Source: Clostridiales bacterium 1_7_47FAA (GTDB taxonomy: Bacteria; Bacillota; Clostridia; Lachnospirales; Lachnospiraceae). From it: 64,000 nt of DNA. The notes beneath the pieces were generated by a model. That model ran no database searches and was not told the origin of the DNA. It saw only the letters and a program-made list of their open reading frames with translations. Position numbers and translations under genes: made by a program. The DNA is taken from assembly GCA_000155435.1 (NCBI GenBank), contig DS990262.1:533062-597061 (forward strand), given 5' to 3'. Positions 50,954 through 59,684 of this stretch are shown here, one piece after another (position 1 is the first letter of the stretch; each line of letters starts with the position of its first letter).

Positions 50954-52519
50954 GTGGCTATTCGGACATTTGCGGCAATTGACGTGGGCTCATTCGAGCT
51001 GGAAATGGGCATCTATGAGATGTCATATAAGACGGGAATCCGGCGTGTGGACCATGTCCGCCATGTGATTGCCCTTGGCAAGGATACGTACAGCCAGGGC
51101 AAAATCAGCTATGGCCTGGTGGAGGAGATGTGCCAGGTCCTGGGGGAGTTCGCCCAGATAATGAAGGCATACAGGGTCAAGGACTACAGGGCCTATGCGA
51201 CCAGCGCCATGAGGGAAGCCCACAACAACCAGATCATACTGGACCAGATCCGGGTGAGGACAGGGCTTACCGTGCGCATCATCAGCAACTCAGAGCAGCG
51301 TTTTATCAGCTATAAGGCCATTGCTGCCAAGGCCAGTGAATTTAATAAGATCATACAAAAAGGGACGGCCATTGTGGATGTTGGATTCGGCAGCGCCCAG
51401 CTGTCCCTGTTTGACAAGGATTCCCTGGTGACCACCCAGAACCTCCCTCTCGGTACCCTGCGTGTGCGCGGCCTTCTGGCCAACATCCCGGCAACCGTGG
51501 CGGAACACCGGGAGCACATTGAGGAGATTGTGGACAATGAGCTGTTCACCTTCCGCAAGATGTACCTGAAGGACCGGGAAATCAACAACCTTATCGGAAT
51601 CGGGGAGAATATCCTCTATATCATTAACCGCATGGACCTGAAGGCATACGGGGACCGGATTGACGCAGCCACCATGAACCGTTTTTATGAGCGTCTGTGC
51701 CAGCTGACCACGGACCAGATTGAGGAGAAGTTTGGAGTGAACAGTGAATACGCCTCCCTGCTCCTTCCAAGCGTGGTGGTGTATAAACGCATTCTGGAAC
51801 TGACCGGGGCAGACATGTTCTGGGTTCCGGGAATCCGTCTGTGCGACGGCATTGCCGCTGAATATGCCCAGGATAACAAGCTGGTCCGGTTCAGCCATAA
51901 CTTTGAGAACGATATCCTGGCAGCGTCCAGGAACATGGCCAAGCGCTATAAGTGCCACACCAGCCACAACCAGGTGCTGGAACAATATGCCCTGGGAATC
52001 TTTGACAGCATGAAAAAGTACCATGGGCTTGGGGCCAGGGAAAGACTGCTTCTGCAGATATCCGTACTGCTCCATGCCTGCGGCAAGTTCATCAGCATCA
52101 AGAACTCCAACGAATGCTCCTATAACATCATCATGTCCACGGAAATCATTGGCCTCAGCCATCTGGAGAGGGAAATCATTGCCAACGTGGTCCGCTATAA
52201 CATAAGGGACTTCGACTATGACAAAGTCCAGCTGGAGACACAGATCCACCAGGAGGATATGCCGGGTTACAGCCGCAACGCGATTACCATCCTTATCGCA
52301 AAACTGACCGCCATCCTGCGCTTGGCCAATTCCATGGACAGAAGCCACCGCGGAAAACTGGCGGACTGCCGCATGGCGGTCAGGGACAATGAACTGATTA
52401 TCACAACAGGATATCAGGGCAACATGGCATTGGAGACAGCCTCCTTTGAACAGAAGGCGGATTTCTTTGAGGAGATATTTGGTGTAAGACCTGTGTTAAA
52501 GCAGAAGAGGAGGGTGTAA
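50954..52519 (+). CDS. ppx: Exopolyphosphatase / pppGpp phosphatase family (Ppx/GppA)
   Basis: GTG at 50954 follows AGGAG by 8 bases; GTG 50945 overlaps the ribosome site. The 521-aa protein has an actin-like ATPase-fold N-terminal half (TFAAIDVGSFELEMGIYE, ATSAMREAHN, EQRFISYKA, IVDVGFGSAQLSLF), and a C-terminal HD-type helical region (LLQISVLLHACGKFI). It should release phosphate from inorganic polyphosphate or act on pppGpp. Its stop is 2 bases from the ATG of ppk, so both enzymes of polyphosphate turnover are made together. Confidence 0.93.
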   Translation: MAIRTFAAIDVGSFELEMGIYEMSYKTGIRRVDHVRHVIALGKDTYSQGKISYGLVEEMCQVLGEFAQIMKAYRVKDYRAYATSAMREAHNNQIILDQIRVRTGLTVRIISNSEQRFISYKAIAAKASEFNKIIQKGTAIVDVGFGSAQLSLFDKDSLVTTQNLPLGTLRVRGLLANIPATVAEHREHIEEIVDNELFTFRKMYLKDREINNLIGIGENILYIINRMDLKAYGDRIDAATMNRFYERLCQLTTDQIEEKFGVNSEYASLLLPSVVVYKRILELTGADMFWVPGIRLCDGIAAEYAQDNKLVRFSHNFENDILAASRNMAKRYKCHTSHNQVLEQYALGIFDSMKKYHGLGARERLLLQISVLLHACGKFISIKNSNECSYNIIMSTEIIGLSHLEREIIANVVRYNIRDFDYDKVQLETQIHQEDMPGYSRNAITILIAKLTAILRLANSMDRSHRGKLADCRMAVRDNELIITTGYQGNMALETASFEQKADFFEEIFGVRPVLKQKRRV

Positions 52520-52521
52520 TC

Positions 52522-55176
52522 ATGGCAGATTCAGTAGGAAAGCAGCAGTCTGCAAAACAGACTGTAAAAGAGACAGCCAAAGAGGCGTCTAAGCAGGCTG
52601 AGAAGGCCAGGGCCGAAACCTCTAAGGCTGAGAAGGTTAAGGCGGAAGCTTCGAAGGCTGAGAGGGCCAAGGCGGAAGCTTCGAAGGCTGAGAAGGTCAA
52701 GACGGAAGTTTCGAAGGCTGAGAAGGCCAAGGCGGAAGCTTCGAAGGCTGAGAGGGCCAAGGCGGAAGCTTCGAAGGCTGAGAAGGTCAAGACGGAAGCT
52801 TCGAAGGCTGAGAAGGCCAAGGCGGAAGTTTCTAAGGCTGAGAAAGCCAAGGCGGAAGCTTCTAAGGCTGAGAAGGCCAGGGCGGAAGTCTCGAAGGCTG
52901 AGAAAGCCAAGGCGGAAACTTCTAAGGCTGAGAAGACCAAGGTGGAAGTCTCAAAGACCGATAAAGCCAAGGCAGAAAGCACGAAGGACGTAAAGTTAAA
53001 AATGGAAAAGCCTGCAGAAACCACTGTGGATTTTGCGGCTGACCCGAACAATTATGTTAACCGAGAACTGAGCTGGCTTGAGTTCAACTACCGGGTGCTG
53101 AGCGAGGCAAGGGACAAAAGCCTTCCGCTTTTTGAGCGCCTCAAATTCCTAAGTATCACGGCTTCTAACCTGGATGAATTCTACATGGTGCGCGTTGCCT
53201 CCTTAAAGGATATGGTGCATGCAAAATACACCAAGCCCGACATAGCAGGCCTGACACCCCAGGAGCAGCTGGATAAGATAAGTGAGAAGACACACCAGCT
53301 GGTTGAAATGCAGTATTCCACCTATAACAGGTCCCTCCTGCCTGCCCTTAAGGCCAACGGGCTTAGGGTCATTACGGAGCATGAGGACCTGACAGAAAAG
53401 GAAGCTGTATTTGCAGATGAATATTTTAAGAAAAATGTATATCCCGTACTGACCCCCATGGCGTTTGATTCCTCCAGGCCATTTCCGTTAATCCGCAACA
53501 AGACGCTGAACATAGCTGCGCTTCTGAGGAAGAAAAAAGCGGATGAGACAGACGATGAGCTGGAGTTTGCCATGGTGCAGGTGCCGTCCGTCATCCCCAG
53601 GATTGTGGAACTTCCAAGGGAAGTGGTGGAGGATGGAAAGGAACAGCGCGTGGTCATACTTCTGGAAGAGATAATTGAGCGGAACATGCCGTCCCTGTTC
53701 CTGAACTATGATATTGTGGCATCCCATCCATTCCGTATCATGAGGAACGCGGACCTCACCATTGATGAGGAAGAGGCAGTGGACCTGCTGGAAGAAATCC
53801 AGAAGCAGCTGAAGAAACGTCAGTGGGGCGAGGCCATCCGTCTGGAGATTGAGGATAACGTAGATAAGCGGCTGCTGAAAATCCTCAGAAAAGAGCTATC
53901 CATCAACAGCCAGGATATATTTGGAATCAACGGTCCCCTGGATCTGACCTTCCTTATGAAGATGTATGGACTGGAAGGTTTTGATCTGTTTAAGACATCC
54001 AGATACGTTCCCCAGCCGGTACCGGCCCTGATGAACGAGGATGATATTTTCACCAATATCCGGAAAGGGGATATCCTGCTCCATCACCCATACCAGAGTT
54101 TTGACCCGGTGGTAAACTTTGTGCGCAGCGCGGCCAGGGACCCGGAGGTGCTGGCAATCAAGCAGACCCTTTACCGTGTCAGCGGCAACTCCCCAATCAT
54201 TGCAGCGCTGGCTGAAGCAGCTGATAACGGCAAGCAGGTATCCGTGCTGGTGGAACTGAAGGCAAGGTTTGACGAGGAAAACAACATCAACTGGGCCAAG
54301 ATGCTTGAGAAAGCCGGCTGCCATGTCATCTACGGCCTGGTGGGCCTTAAGACCCACAGCAAGATTACCCTGGTGGTGCGCATGGAAGAGGACGGAATCA
54401 GGCGTTACGTCCATCTTGGGACCGGCAATTACAATGATTCAACCGCAAAGCTCTATACGGACTGCGGAATCCTGACCTGCGACCCTCAGATAGGAGAGGA
54501 CGCGACCGCTGTATTCAACATGCTGTCCGGATATTCAGAGCCCCTTGCATGGAATAAGCTTTCCGTGGCCCCCCTATGGCTTAGGGGAAGGTTCCTGCGG
54601 ATGATACGCAGGGAAGCAGAGCATGCCAGGAATGGCAAGCCCGCCCATATCATGGCTAAGATGAACTCCCTGTGTGACAAGGAAATCATAACCGCCCTGT
54701 ACGAAGCATCCTGTGCAGGGGTTAAGATAGAAATGATAATCCGTGGTATCTGCTGTCTGAAGGCAGGCGTTCCCGGTTTAAGTGAGAATATATCGGTGCG
54801 TTCCATTGTAGGCAACTTCCTGGAGCACAGCCGGATTTTCTACTTCCTTAATGATGCAAGCCCTGAGGTCTACATGGGCAGTGCGGACTGGATGCCGCGT
54901 AACCTGGACCGCCGTGTGGAAATCATGTTCCCGGTAGAGAACGAAACGCTGAAGGAGCAGGTCATCCGCATCCTTGAGATTGAACTGGAAGATAATGTGA
55001 AAGCCCACATCCTCCAGCCGGACGGAACCTACGAAAAAGAAGATAAACGGGGTAAAGTCCTGGTAAACTCCCAGGAACAGTTCTGCCGGGAGGCCATTAT
55101 GATGGCAAAGGAATTCAGGGTGGATGACCCGGCCAGGGTGAGGGTGTTTACGCCGATTGAGAGTAGTGGGGTTTGA
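52522..55176 (+). CDS. ppk1: Polyphosphate kinase Ppk1 with Lys/Ala/Glu decapeptide repeat extension
   Basis: Makes polyphosphate from ATP. The 884-aa protein is about 170 residues longer than normal Ppk1 because of an N-terminal region (residues 24-153) built of about 13 near-identical 10-residue units, (S)KAEKAKAEA. Ppk1 domains then follow: YVNRELSWLEFNYRVLSEA, SNLDEFYMVRVA, YRVSGNSPIIAALAEAADNG, the phospho-His motif GLKTHSKITLVVR and GTGNYNDSTAKLYTD. The repeat should form a long charged helix. It may hold polyphosphate or partners, or be non-essential; this is not known. A Pho box lies ahead of the operon. Confidence 0.95.
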   Translation: MADSVGKQQSAKQTVKETAKEASKQAEKARAETSKAEKVKAEASKAERAKAEASKAEKVKTEVSKAEKAKAEASKAERAKAEASKAEKVKTEASKAEKAKAEVSKAEKAKAEASKAEKARAEVSKAEKAKAETSKAEKTKVEVSKTDKAKAESTKDVKLKMEKPAETTVDFAADPNNYVNRELSWLEFNYRVLSEARDKSLPLFERLKFLSITASNLDEFYMVRVASLKDMVHAKYTKPDIAGLTPQEQLDKISEKTHQLVEMQYSTYNRSLLPALKANGLRVITEHEDLTEKEAVFADEYFKKNVYPVLTPMAFDSSRPFPLIRNKTLNIAALLRKKKADETDDELEFAMVQVPSVIPRIVELPREVVEDGKEQRVVILLEEIIERNMPSLFLNYDIVASHPFRIMRNADLTIDEEEAVDLLEEIQKQLKKRQWGEAIRLEIEDNVDKRLLKILRKELSINSQDIFGINGPLDLTFLMKMYGLEGFDLFKTSRYVPQPVPALMNEDDIFTNIRKGDILLHHPYQSFDPVVNFVRSAARDPEVLAIKQTLYRVSGNSPIIAALAEAADNGKQVSVLVELKARFDEENNINWAKMLEKAGCHVIYGLVGLKTHSKITLVVRMEEDGIRRYVHLGTGNYNDSTAKLYTDCGILTCDPQIGEDATAVFNMLSGYSEPLAWNKLSVAPLWLRGRFLRMIRREAEHARNGKPAHIMAKMNSLCDKEIITALYEASCAGVKIEMIIRGICCLKAGVPGLSENISVRSIVGNFLEHSRIFYFLNDASPEVYMGSADWMPRNLDRRVEIMFPVENETLKEQVIRILEIELEDNVKAHILQPDGTYEKEDKRGKVLVNSQEQFCREAIMMAKEFRVDDPARVRVFTPIESSGV
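52591..52980 (+). repeat. 30-bp coding repeat in ppk1
   Basis: About 13 tandem units of 30 bases encode SKAEKAKAEA-type decapeptides. The variants are mostly K/R, A/T/V and V/A changes. DNA identity between units is high, which suggests recent expansion and strain-variable length. Confidence 0.9.
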
Positions 55177-55223
55177 TGGATGGTTGGTGTAGGAGGGGGA
55201 TTTTGGGAGGCTACGCCCGTGAA

Positions 55224-55474
55224 GGGGGACAGGACGGACGGCAGCGGACTGGACGCCCAGTTCCGGAGGGCGCAGCTTCTAAGGCCCTGACAACATAAAA
55301 GACGGGGAATCGGTGCTATTCACGTAGAAATCCTGAAGGACTTTCTACGTTCAGAGCACCTTGGACTCATGCTTTGATGCATTCGTCCACCCCCGTCTTT
55401 TATGCTGCCAGGACCTAAGAAGCTGCGCCCTCCTACACTATGCGTCCACCCCGCCGCCGTCCGTCCTGTCCCCC
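55224..55474. other. Long imperfect palindrome 1, candidate structured RNA or hairpin element
   Basis: The outer arms GGGGGACAGGACGGACGGC (55224) and its complement ending at 55474 match perfectly. A second matched pair, GGAGGGCGCAGCTTCT (55265) with AGAAGCTGCGCCCTCC (55418-55433), and a third, ATAAAAGACGGGG with CCCCGTCTTTTAT, lie inside. The centre folds again (GGTGCT, ACGTAGAAA, TCCT). The whole can form one long hairpin of about 250 bases. It contains no gene and lies downstream of ppk1. It is far larger than a terminator. Confidence 0.7.
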
Positions 55475-55567
55475 TCCCCGTGCTGTGTCCTCCAACCCCC
55501 ACATACCTCAATCATCCATCCGGAAATAAAATAAATTCCCTGGCCTGGGTTAATATTGACGAGTGAC

Positions 55568-55598
55568 AAAAACCCTGGCTGGGTTTTTATATTTTTTT
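55568..55598. terminator. Bidirectional terminator between the two palindromes
   Basis: AAAAACCC, loop TGGCT and GGGTTTTT are followed by ATATTTTTTTT; the minus strand also ends in a T-run. It serves the ppk1 side and the convergent NifU-like unit. Confidence 0.75.
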
Positions 55599-55636
55599 CC
55601 TGATTTATGTGGTGTGGAGAAAACGATACGTAGTGG

Positions 55637-55868
55637 GTGAGTGGAATGGGGATGGGGGCGGGGGATGCATCTGCAGGTGCGTGCTGGTCTTAGGCTGTGG
55701 CAAGCGGCGCTAAGAGGCTGGCGCCTTTGTCTGAGCTCAGTAACAAGATTAATGGGTAAGACCAAGCGCGAGTTAGGCGGCCAGACTCTTGTCCAGCGCC
55801 GATTGCCAGAGCCTTAGAGCAGCTAGCACCGAAGCCGTATCACCCGCCCCCATCCCCATTCCACTCAC
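55637..55868. other. Long palindrome 2 with perfect 26-bp arms
   Basis: A G-rich 26-base arm at 55637-55662 has an exact inverted copy at 55843-55868. Inside, GGCTGTGGCAAGCGGCGCT (55693) pairs with AGCGCCGATTGCCAGAGCC (55795) with two mismatches, and other short stems fill the rest. No flanking target duplication and no gene is seen. It forms one long hairpin of about 230 bases between the terminator and the NifU-like gene end. Confidence 0.75.
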
Positions 55869-55898
55869 GGACGGATGCACCTAAATTCCCCCCCTAAA

Positions 55899-56189
55899 TC
55901 ACCCATGCGTAAACAGCTTCATGGCTTCTGCAAGTATCTCATCGCTAATCCCGGAATCGATTTCCACCCCTTTTATCTGGGGGATGCGGGTGACCAGTTC
56001 TTTTTGGACCAGGTTTTTGACGGTTTCATCGGCGGAAGGGCAGCCGGCGCATCCGCCCTGCATTTCAATCCAGAGGATACCGTTTTCGTCTAAGTCCACT
56101 ACCTCCAGCCCGCCCCCGTGGCTGGATAACTGGGGGCGGACGAAGAGGTTCAGGACTGCTTCTATGTCTTTTCTTAATTCTTCATTCAT
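55899..56189 (-). CDS. NifU-family iron-sulfur cluster scaffold (C-terminal domain type)
   Basis: A 96-aa stand-alone NifU C-terminal domain with EAVLNLFVRPQLSSHGGGLEV and the cluster-binding GGCAGCPSADETVKN (CxxC). It assembles or carries [4Fe-4S] clusters. The gene follows the two 4-hydroxybutyryl-CoA dehydratases (11 bases), which are [4Fe-4S]-FAD enzymes, so it may support their maturation; this link is inference. GAGGTAAT precedes the ATG. Palindrome 2 lies 30 bases after its stop. Confidence 0.9.
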   Translation of the reverse strand: MNEELRKDIEAVLNLFVRPQLSSHGGGLEVVDLDENGILWIEMQGGCAGCPSADETVKNLVQKELVTRIPQIKGVEIDSGISDEILAEAMKLFTHG

Positions 56190-56199
56190 GGATTACCTC

Positions 56200-57819
56200 T
56201 TATTTGGCTTCCTTTTTTGCGGCGGCCATTGCGTCGAATTTGGCGAGCATGGCCCTTGGGGTTGCTGTGTGGGCGCTGCGCTCGTATCTTGGGCACTCGT
56301 CGTAGCCTTTCAGGCCGGCCAGGTATTTTGCGATTTTCTTAAGCTCTTCCAGGTCGTAGCGGCCCATCATGGTGATGGTCTCCATGAGCGGGGAACCGCC
56401 GCCGTGTACGCCTGCCACTGCCTGGGCTGCTTCGTAGGAGTCGCAGAGTTTGTTTTCCATCATGCGCATGACACGGTGGGTGTCTTCTGCGCTGTAGGCC
56501 GGGTTGCGGAGTATATACTTATTGCACAGTTCTGCTGTTTCAGGTGCGTAGAAGCTTTCCTCGGTGGGAAGGGATGCGCATACGCCTCCGGTCAGGTCGG
56601 CCAGTGTCTCATATTCATGGTAAATGTTGTGTCCTGCCAGGCGGCGTCCCGCATTGGTCAGCACTTCATCCGGAACCTGCTGCCCGGAGGGGAACTTGGT
56701 TGAGTGATAGGCGGATGCCTCCCCGGCTGCAAAGACAAGCTCTGCGGTCTGGATGATATCACAGATTTTTTCACGTACATGGGATTCACGTGCAATGTCG
56801 TTTACATCGGCTACCAGGGCTGCCTGGGATGCAATCACCTCGGAGACCGCTGTCTTACATCCGGTGTAGGAATGACGGTGATAGTGTGCGAACATCAGGG
56901 CAAGGTAGCCTGCGTAGCGCGCAACGCCTTCATGGTCGCGGCCGCACATGAATACGCGGTCATATGGCACGAAGCAGTCGTCGAAGATGGTAAGGCTCTC
57001 TACATCGCCGATGTTTGCAAAGGGGGCCTCGATATGGGTGCGTTTGTGGTGCAGTCCGGGAAGGGCCATCAGCTTTACGCCGTCCCAGTCCCCGGGAAGG
57101 GCAAATGCAACCGCATAATCAGCATCATCCGGTCCCATGAATTTGGTTGGGTTTACAATGATCTCATCTACATAAGGTGCATTGGAGTTGCATATCTTGG
57201 CGCCGCGGACAATGATGCCTTTACATGGTTTTCCGTCAATGCCGATGCCGTCCACGTCTGTTTCTACTACATGGACAAAGGAGTCGGGGTCGGGCTGCAT
57301 ATGGGCGCGTTTGTATTTTGGATTACGGGAGCCTTTTACGTCTGTCTGGGCACAGTTGCAGACCAGGTCGTATTTCTGACAGTATTCAATGTACTTTAAC
57401 AGGCGCTGGTGGTATTCTGTGCCGCAGGCCTCGTCACAGTCATAGGTAACGGAGAACAGGGCGTTCATGGCATCCGTACCCATGCAGCGCTGCATGCATC
57501 CGCCCACGCGGTGGCAGATCAAACGGGTCATCAGCTGTTTCTTCAGCAGGTCCTCCTGGCTGTGGTGGATATGGGTGCAGCGGTTGATGGTTTCCCCGGT
57601 AATATGGGACGTGGTCACGCAGACGTCTGCGTAGTCCGGGTCATTGGCAACGTCGTAGCACTGCTTCATTACATAGGTGCCGCCCTTAATCCAGTCGGCC
57701 AGGTCCCTTTCCGGGCCCTCCTTGCCGTTGGAACGGTCCACGCATTTTCCGTTCATGTATACGTTGGGTTTCATTTTTAAAAGACGCTCTTTATACTGTT
57801 CGTATGTACCGATTGCCAT
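56200..57819 (-). CDS. abfD: 4-hydroxybutyryl-CoA dehydratase-type enzyme, copy B (AbfD-like)
   Basis: FAD and [4Fe-4S] enzyme of the acyl-CoA dehydrogenase-like fold (4-HPA 3-hydroxylase superfamily) that turns 4-hydroxybutyryl-CoA to crotonyl-CoA, with vinylacetyl-CoA isomerase activity. The cluster ligands match AbfD of C. aminobutyricum in spacing: CMQRC (C108, C112) and HYHRHSYTGC (H314, C321). Other motifs are HMQPDPDSFVHVVETDVDG and GGGSPLMETITMMGRYDLEE. It is 539 aa, about 50 longer than AbfD, so a related substrate is possible. The copy is the second of a tandem pair and is followed by nifU. Confidence 0.88.
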   Translation of the reverse strand: MAIGTYEQYKERLLKMKPNVYMNGKCVDRSNGKEGPERDLADWIKGGTYVMKQCYDVANDPDYADVCVTTSHITGETINRCTHIHHSQEDLLKKQLMTRLICHRVGGCMQRCMGTDAMNALFSVTYDCDEACGTEYHQRLLKYIEYCQKYDLVCNCAQTDVKGSRNPKYKRAHMQPDPDSFVHVVETDVDGIGIDGKPCKGIIVRGAKICNSNAPYVDEIIVNPTKFMGPDDADYAVAFALPGDWDGVKLMALPGLHHKRTHIEAPFANIGDVESLTIFDDCFVPYDRVFMCGRDHEGVARYAGYLALMFAHYHRHSYTGCKTAVSEVIASQAALVADVNDIARESHVREKICDIIQTAELVFAAGEASAYHSTKFPSGQQVPDEVLTNAGRRLAGHNIYHEYETLADLTGGVCASLPTEESFYAPETAELCNKYILRNPAYSAEDTHRVMRMMENKLCDSYEAAQAVAGVHGGGSPLMETITMMGRYDLEELKKIAKYLAGLKGYDECPRYERSAHTATPRAMLAKFDAMAAAKKEAK

Positions 57820-57846
57820 AGTTAATACCTTCCTTTATGTTTTATT

Positions 57847-59460
57847 TTATTGTTTTTTAGTTGCTGAAACCGCATCGAATTTGGCAAGCATGGCCCTTGG
57901 GGTTGCCGTGTGGGCGCTGCGCTCGTAGCGCGGGCATTTCTCGTATCCGGGAAGCCCTGCCAGGTATTTTGCGATTTTTTTCAGTTCTTCCAGGTCATAA
58001 CGGCTCATGAGGGTGATGGTTTCCATGAGAGGGGAACCGCCGCCGTGTACGCCTGCCACTGCCTGGGCTGCTTCGTAGGAGTCGCACAGCTTGTTTTCCA
58101 TCATGCGCATGACACGGTGGGTGTCCTCTGCGCTGTAGGCCGGGTTGCGGAGTATATACTTATTGCACAGTTCTGCTGTCTCCGGCGCAAAGAAGCTTTC
58201 TTCCGTTGGAAGGGAAGCACAGACACCGCCGGTCAGGTCGGCCAGGGTTTCGTACTCATGGTACATGTTGTGTCCTGCCAGACGTCGTCCCGCGTTGGTC
58301 AGCACCTCATCCGGAACCCATTGGCCGGATGGAAATTCCATTGCATGGTGGGCGGCTGCCTCGCCTGCTGCGAATACCAGTTCCGCTGTCTGGATGATGT
58401 CACAGATTTTTTCCCGGACATGGGACTCCCTGGCAATGTCATTGACATCGGCTACCAGGGCTGCCTGGGATGCGATGACCTCGGAGACAGCGGTCTTACA
58501 TCCGGTGTAGGAATGGCGGTGGTAATGTGCAAACATCAGGGCCAGATAACCGGCGTAACGCGCAACGCCTTCGTGGTCGCGGCCGCACATGAATACGCGG
58601 TCATAAGGCACGAAGCAGTCGTCGAAGATGGTAAGGCTTTCCACGTCCCCAATCTGCGCATAAGGCGCGTCCAGATGGGTACGTTTGTGATGCAGTCCCG
58701 GAAGGGCCATCAGCTTGACGCCGTCCCAGTCAGCGGGAAGCGCGAAGGCCACCGCGTAATCGCTGTCATCCTGGCTCATGAACTTGGTTGGGTTTACAAT
58801 GATTTCATCCACATACGGAGCGCAGGAGTTACAGATCTTGGCGCCGCGCACGATGATGCCCTTACATGGTTTTCCGTCCACACCGATGCCGTCCACATCT
58901 GTCTCTACCACGTGTACAAAGGAATCCGGGTCCGGCTGCATATGGGCGCGTTTGTACTTGGGGTTGCGGGATCCCTTTACGTCGGTCTGTGCGCAGTTGC
59001 AGATTAAATCGTCCTTCTGACAGTATTCAATGTATTTGACCAGACGCTTGTGGTACTCTGTGCCGCAGGCCTCGTCACAGTCATAAGTAACGGAGAACAG
59101 GGCGTTCATGGCGTCCGTGCCCATACATCGCTGCATACATCCGCCCACGTGCTGGCAGATCAGGCGCGTCATCAGCTGTTTCTTCAGCAGGTCATCCATG
59201 CTGTGGTGGATATGGGTGCAGCGGTTAATCTTTTCTCCGGTAATATGGGAAGTGGTCACACATACATCCTCATATCTGGGGTCATTGGCAACGTCATAGC
59301 ACTGTTTCATTACATAGGTCCCGCCTTTAATCCAGTCAGCCAGGTCCCTTTCAGCGCCTTCTTTTCCGTTGGAGCGGTCAACACATCTGCCGTTTAAATA
59401 AACATTGGGTTTCATTTTGAGAAGCCGTTCCTTGTATTGTTCATAAGTTCCAATTCCCAT
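57847..59460 (-). CDS. abfD: 4-hydroxybutyryl-CoA dehydratase-type enzyme, copy A (AbfD-like)
   Basis: First of the tandem pair (537 aa), almost identical to copy B by eye, including all four cluster ligands and the FAD-site region. Differences are scattered (for example IGDVES is kept, but HIEAPFAN becomes HLDAPYAQ). The gap to copy B is 27 bases with AAGGAGG ahead of the second ATG. Divergent from it is a ferredoxin-nitroreductase gene, and both directions have a sigma-54 promoter match. The pair could act as a heterotetramer or be two isozymes of one GABA- or succinate-linked fermentation. Confidence 0.88.
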   Translation of the reverse strand: MGIGTYEQYKERLLKMKPNVYLNGRCVDRSNGKEGAERDLADWIKGGTYVMKQCYDVANDPRYEDVCVTTSHITGEKINRCTHIHHSMDDLLKKQLMTRLICQHVGGCMQRCMGTDAMNALFSVTYDCDEACGTEYHKRLVKYIEYCQKDDLICNCAQTDVKGSRNPKYKRAHMQPDPDSFVHVVETDVDGIGVDGKPCKGIIVRGAKICNSCAPYVDEIIVNPTKFMSQDDSDYAVAFALPADWDGVKLMALPGLHHKRTHLDAPYAQIGDVESLTIFDDCFVPYDRVFMCGRDHEGVARYAGYLALMFAHYHRHSYTGCKTAVSEVIASQAALVADVNDIARESHVREKICDIIQTAELVFAAGEAAAHHAMEFPSGQWVPDEVLTNAGRRLAGHNMYHEYETLADLTGGVCASLPTEESFFAPETAELCNKYILRNPAYSAEDTHRVMRMMENKLCDSYEAAQAVAGVHGGGSPLMETITLMSRYDLEELKKIAKYLAGLPGYEKCPRYERSAHTATPRAMLAKFDAVSATKKQ

Positions 59461-59551
59461 TCCTATATTCCTCCTTCATATTTTATACTTGTTAAATTTT
59501 TGCCATTTATGGGGCGCCATGGTCTTGCGCCCTTACACCATGATTTAAAGA

Positions 59552-59566
59552 GCAAGAATTGTGCCA
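59552..59566 (-). promoter_or_regulatory. Sigma-54 promoter of the dehydratase operon
   Basis: On the minus strand TGGCAC-AATTC-TTGC(T), an exact match to the sigma-54 -24/-12 consensus (TGGCAC-N5-TTGC). The start of transcription would be near 59540, about 80 bases before the ATG at 59460. Confidence 0.8.
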
Positions 59567-59607
59567 GATAGCAAGAGGCGGAAATCAGTGGATTTGGGGC
59601 GTTGGAC

Positions 59608-59655
59608 TGTATAAAAAGGGCATGGTCATCTGAAAACATGTATAAAAAGTATACA
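59608..59655. promoter_or_regulatory. Candidate enhancer-binding sites shared by two sigma-54 promoters
   Basis: TGTATAAAAAG occurs at 59608 and at 59639, 31 bases apart. The second copy is part of the dyad TGTATA-N5-TATACA (59639-59655). A third TGTATAAAAA lies at 59701. The block sits between the divergent sigma-54 promoters, where one activator could serve both. Confidence 0.5.
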
Positions 59656-59684
59656 AAAAATGATGGTGCAGTGTGATATAAGGT

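Noticed and set aside
52401-53051. 216-codon antisense frame with Ser/Ala/Phe-rich repeats
   Set aside because: It mirrors the Lys/Ala/Glu repeats of ppk1 on the other strand; the repeat unit simply has no stop in that frame.
55637-55868. 6S RNA
   Set aside because: The size is near 6S RNA, but the perfect GC-rich 26-bp terminal stem and lack of a large central bubble do not fit.
57910-59007. 365-codon frame opposite the first dehydratase
   Set aside because: The complementary strand encodes a strongly conserved enzyme; the frame is a shadow, and its paralogue gives a similar one.
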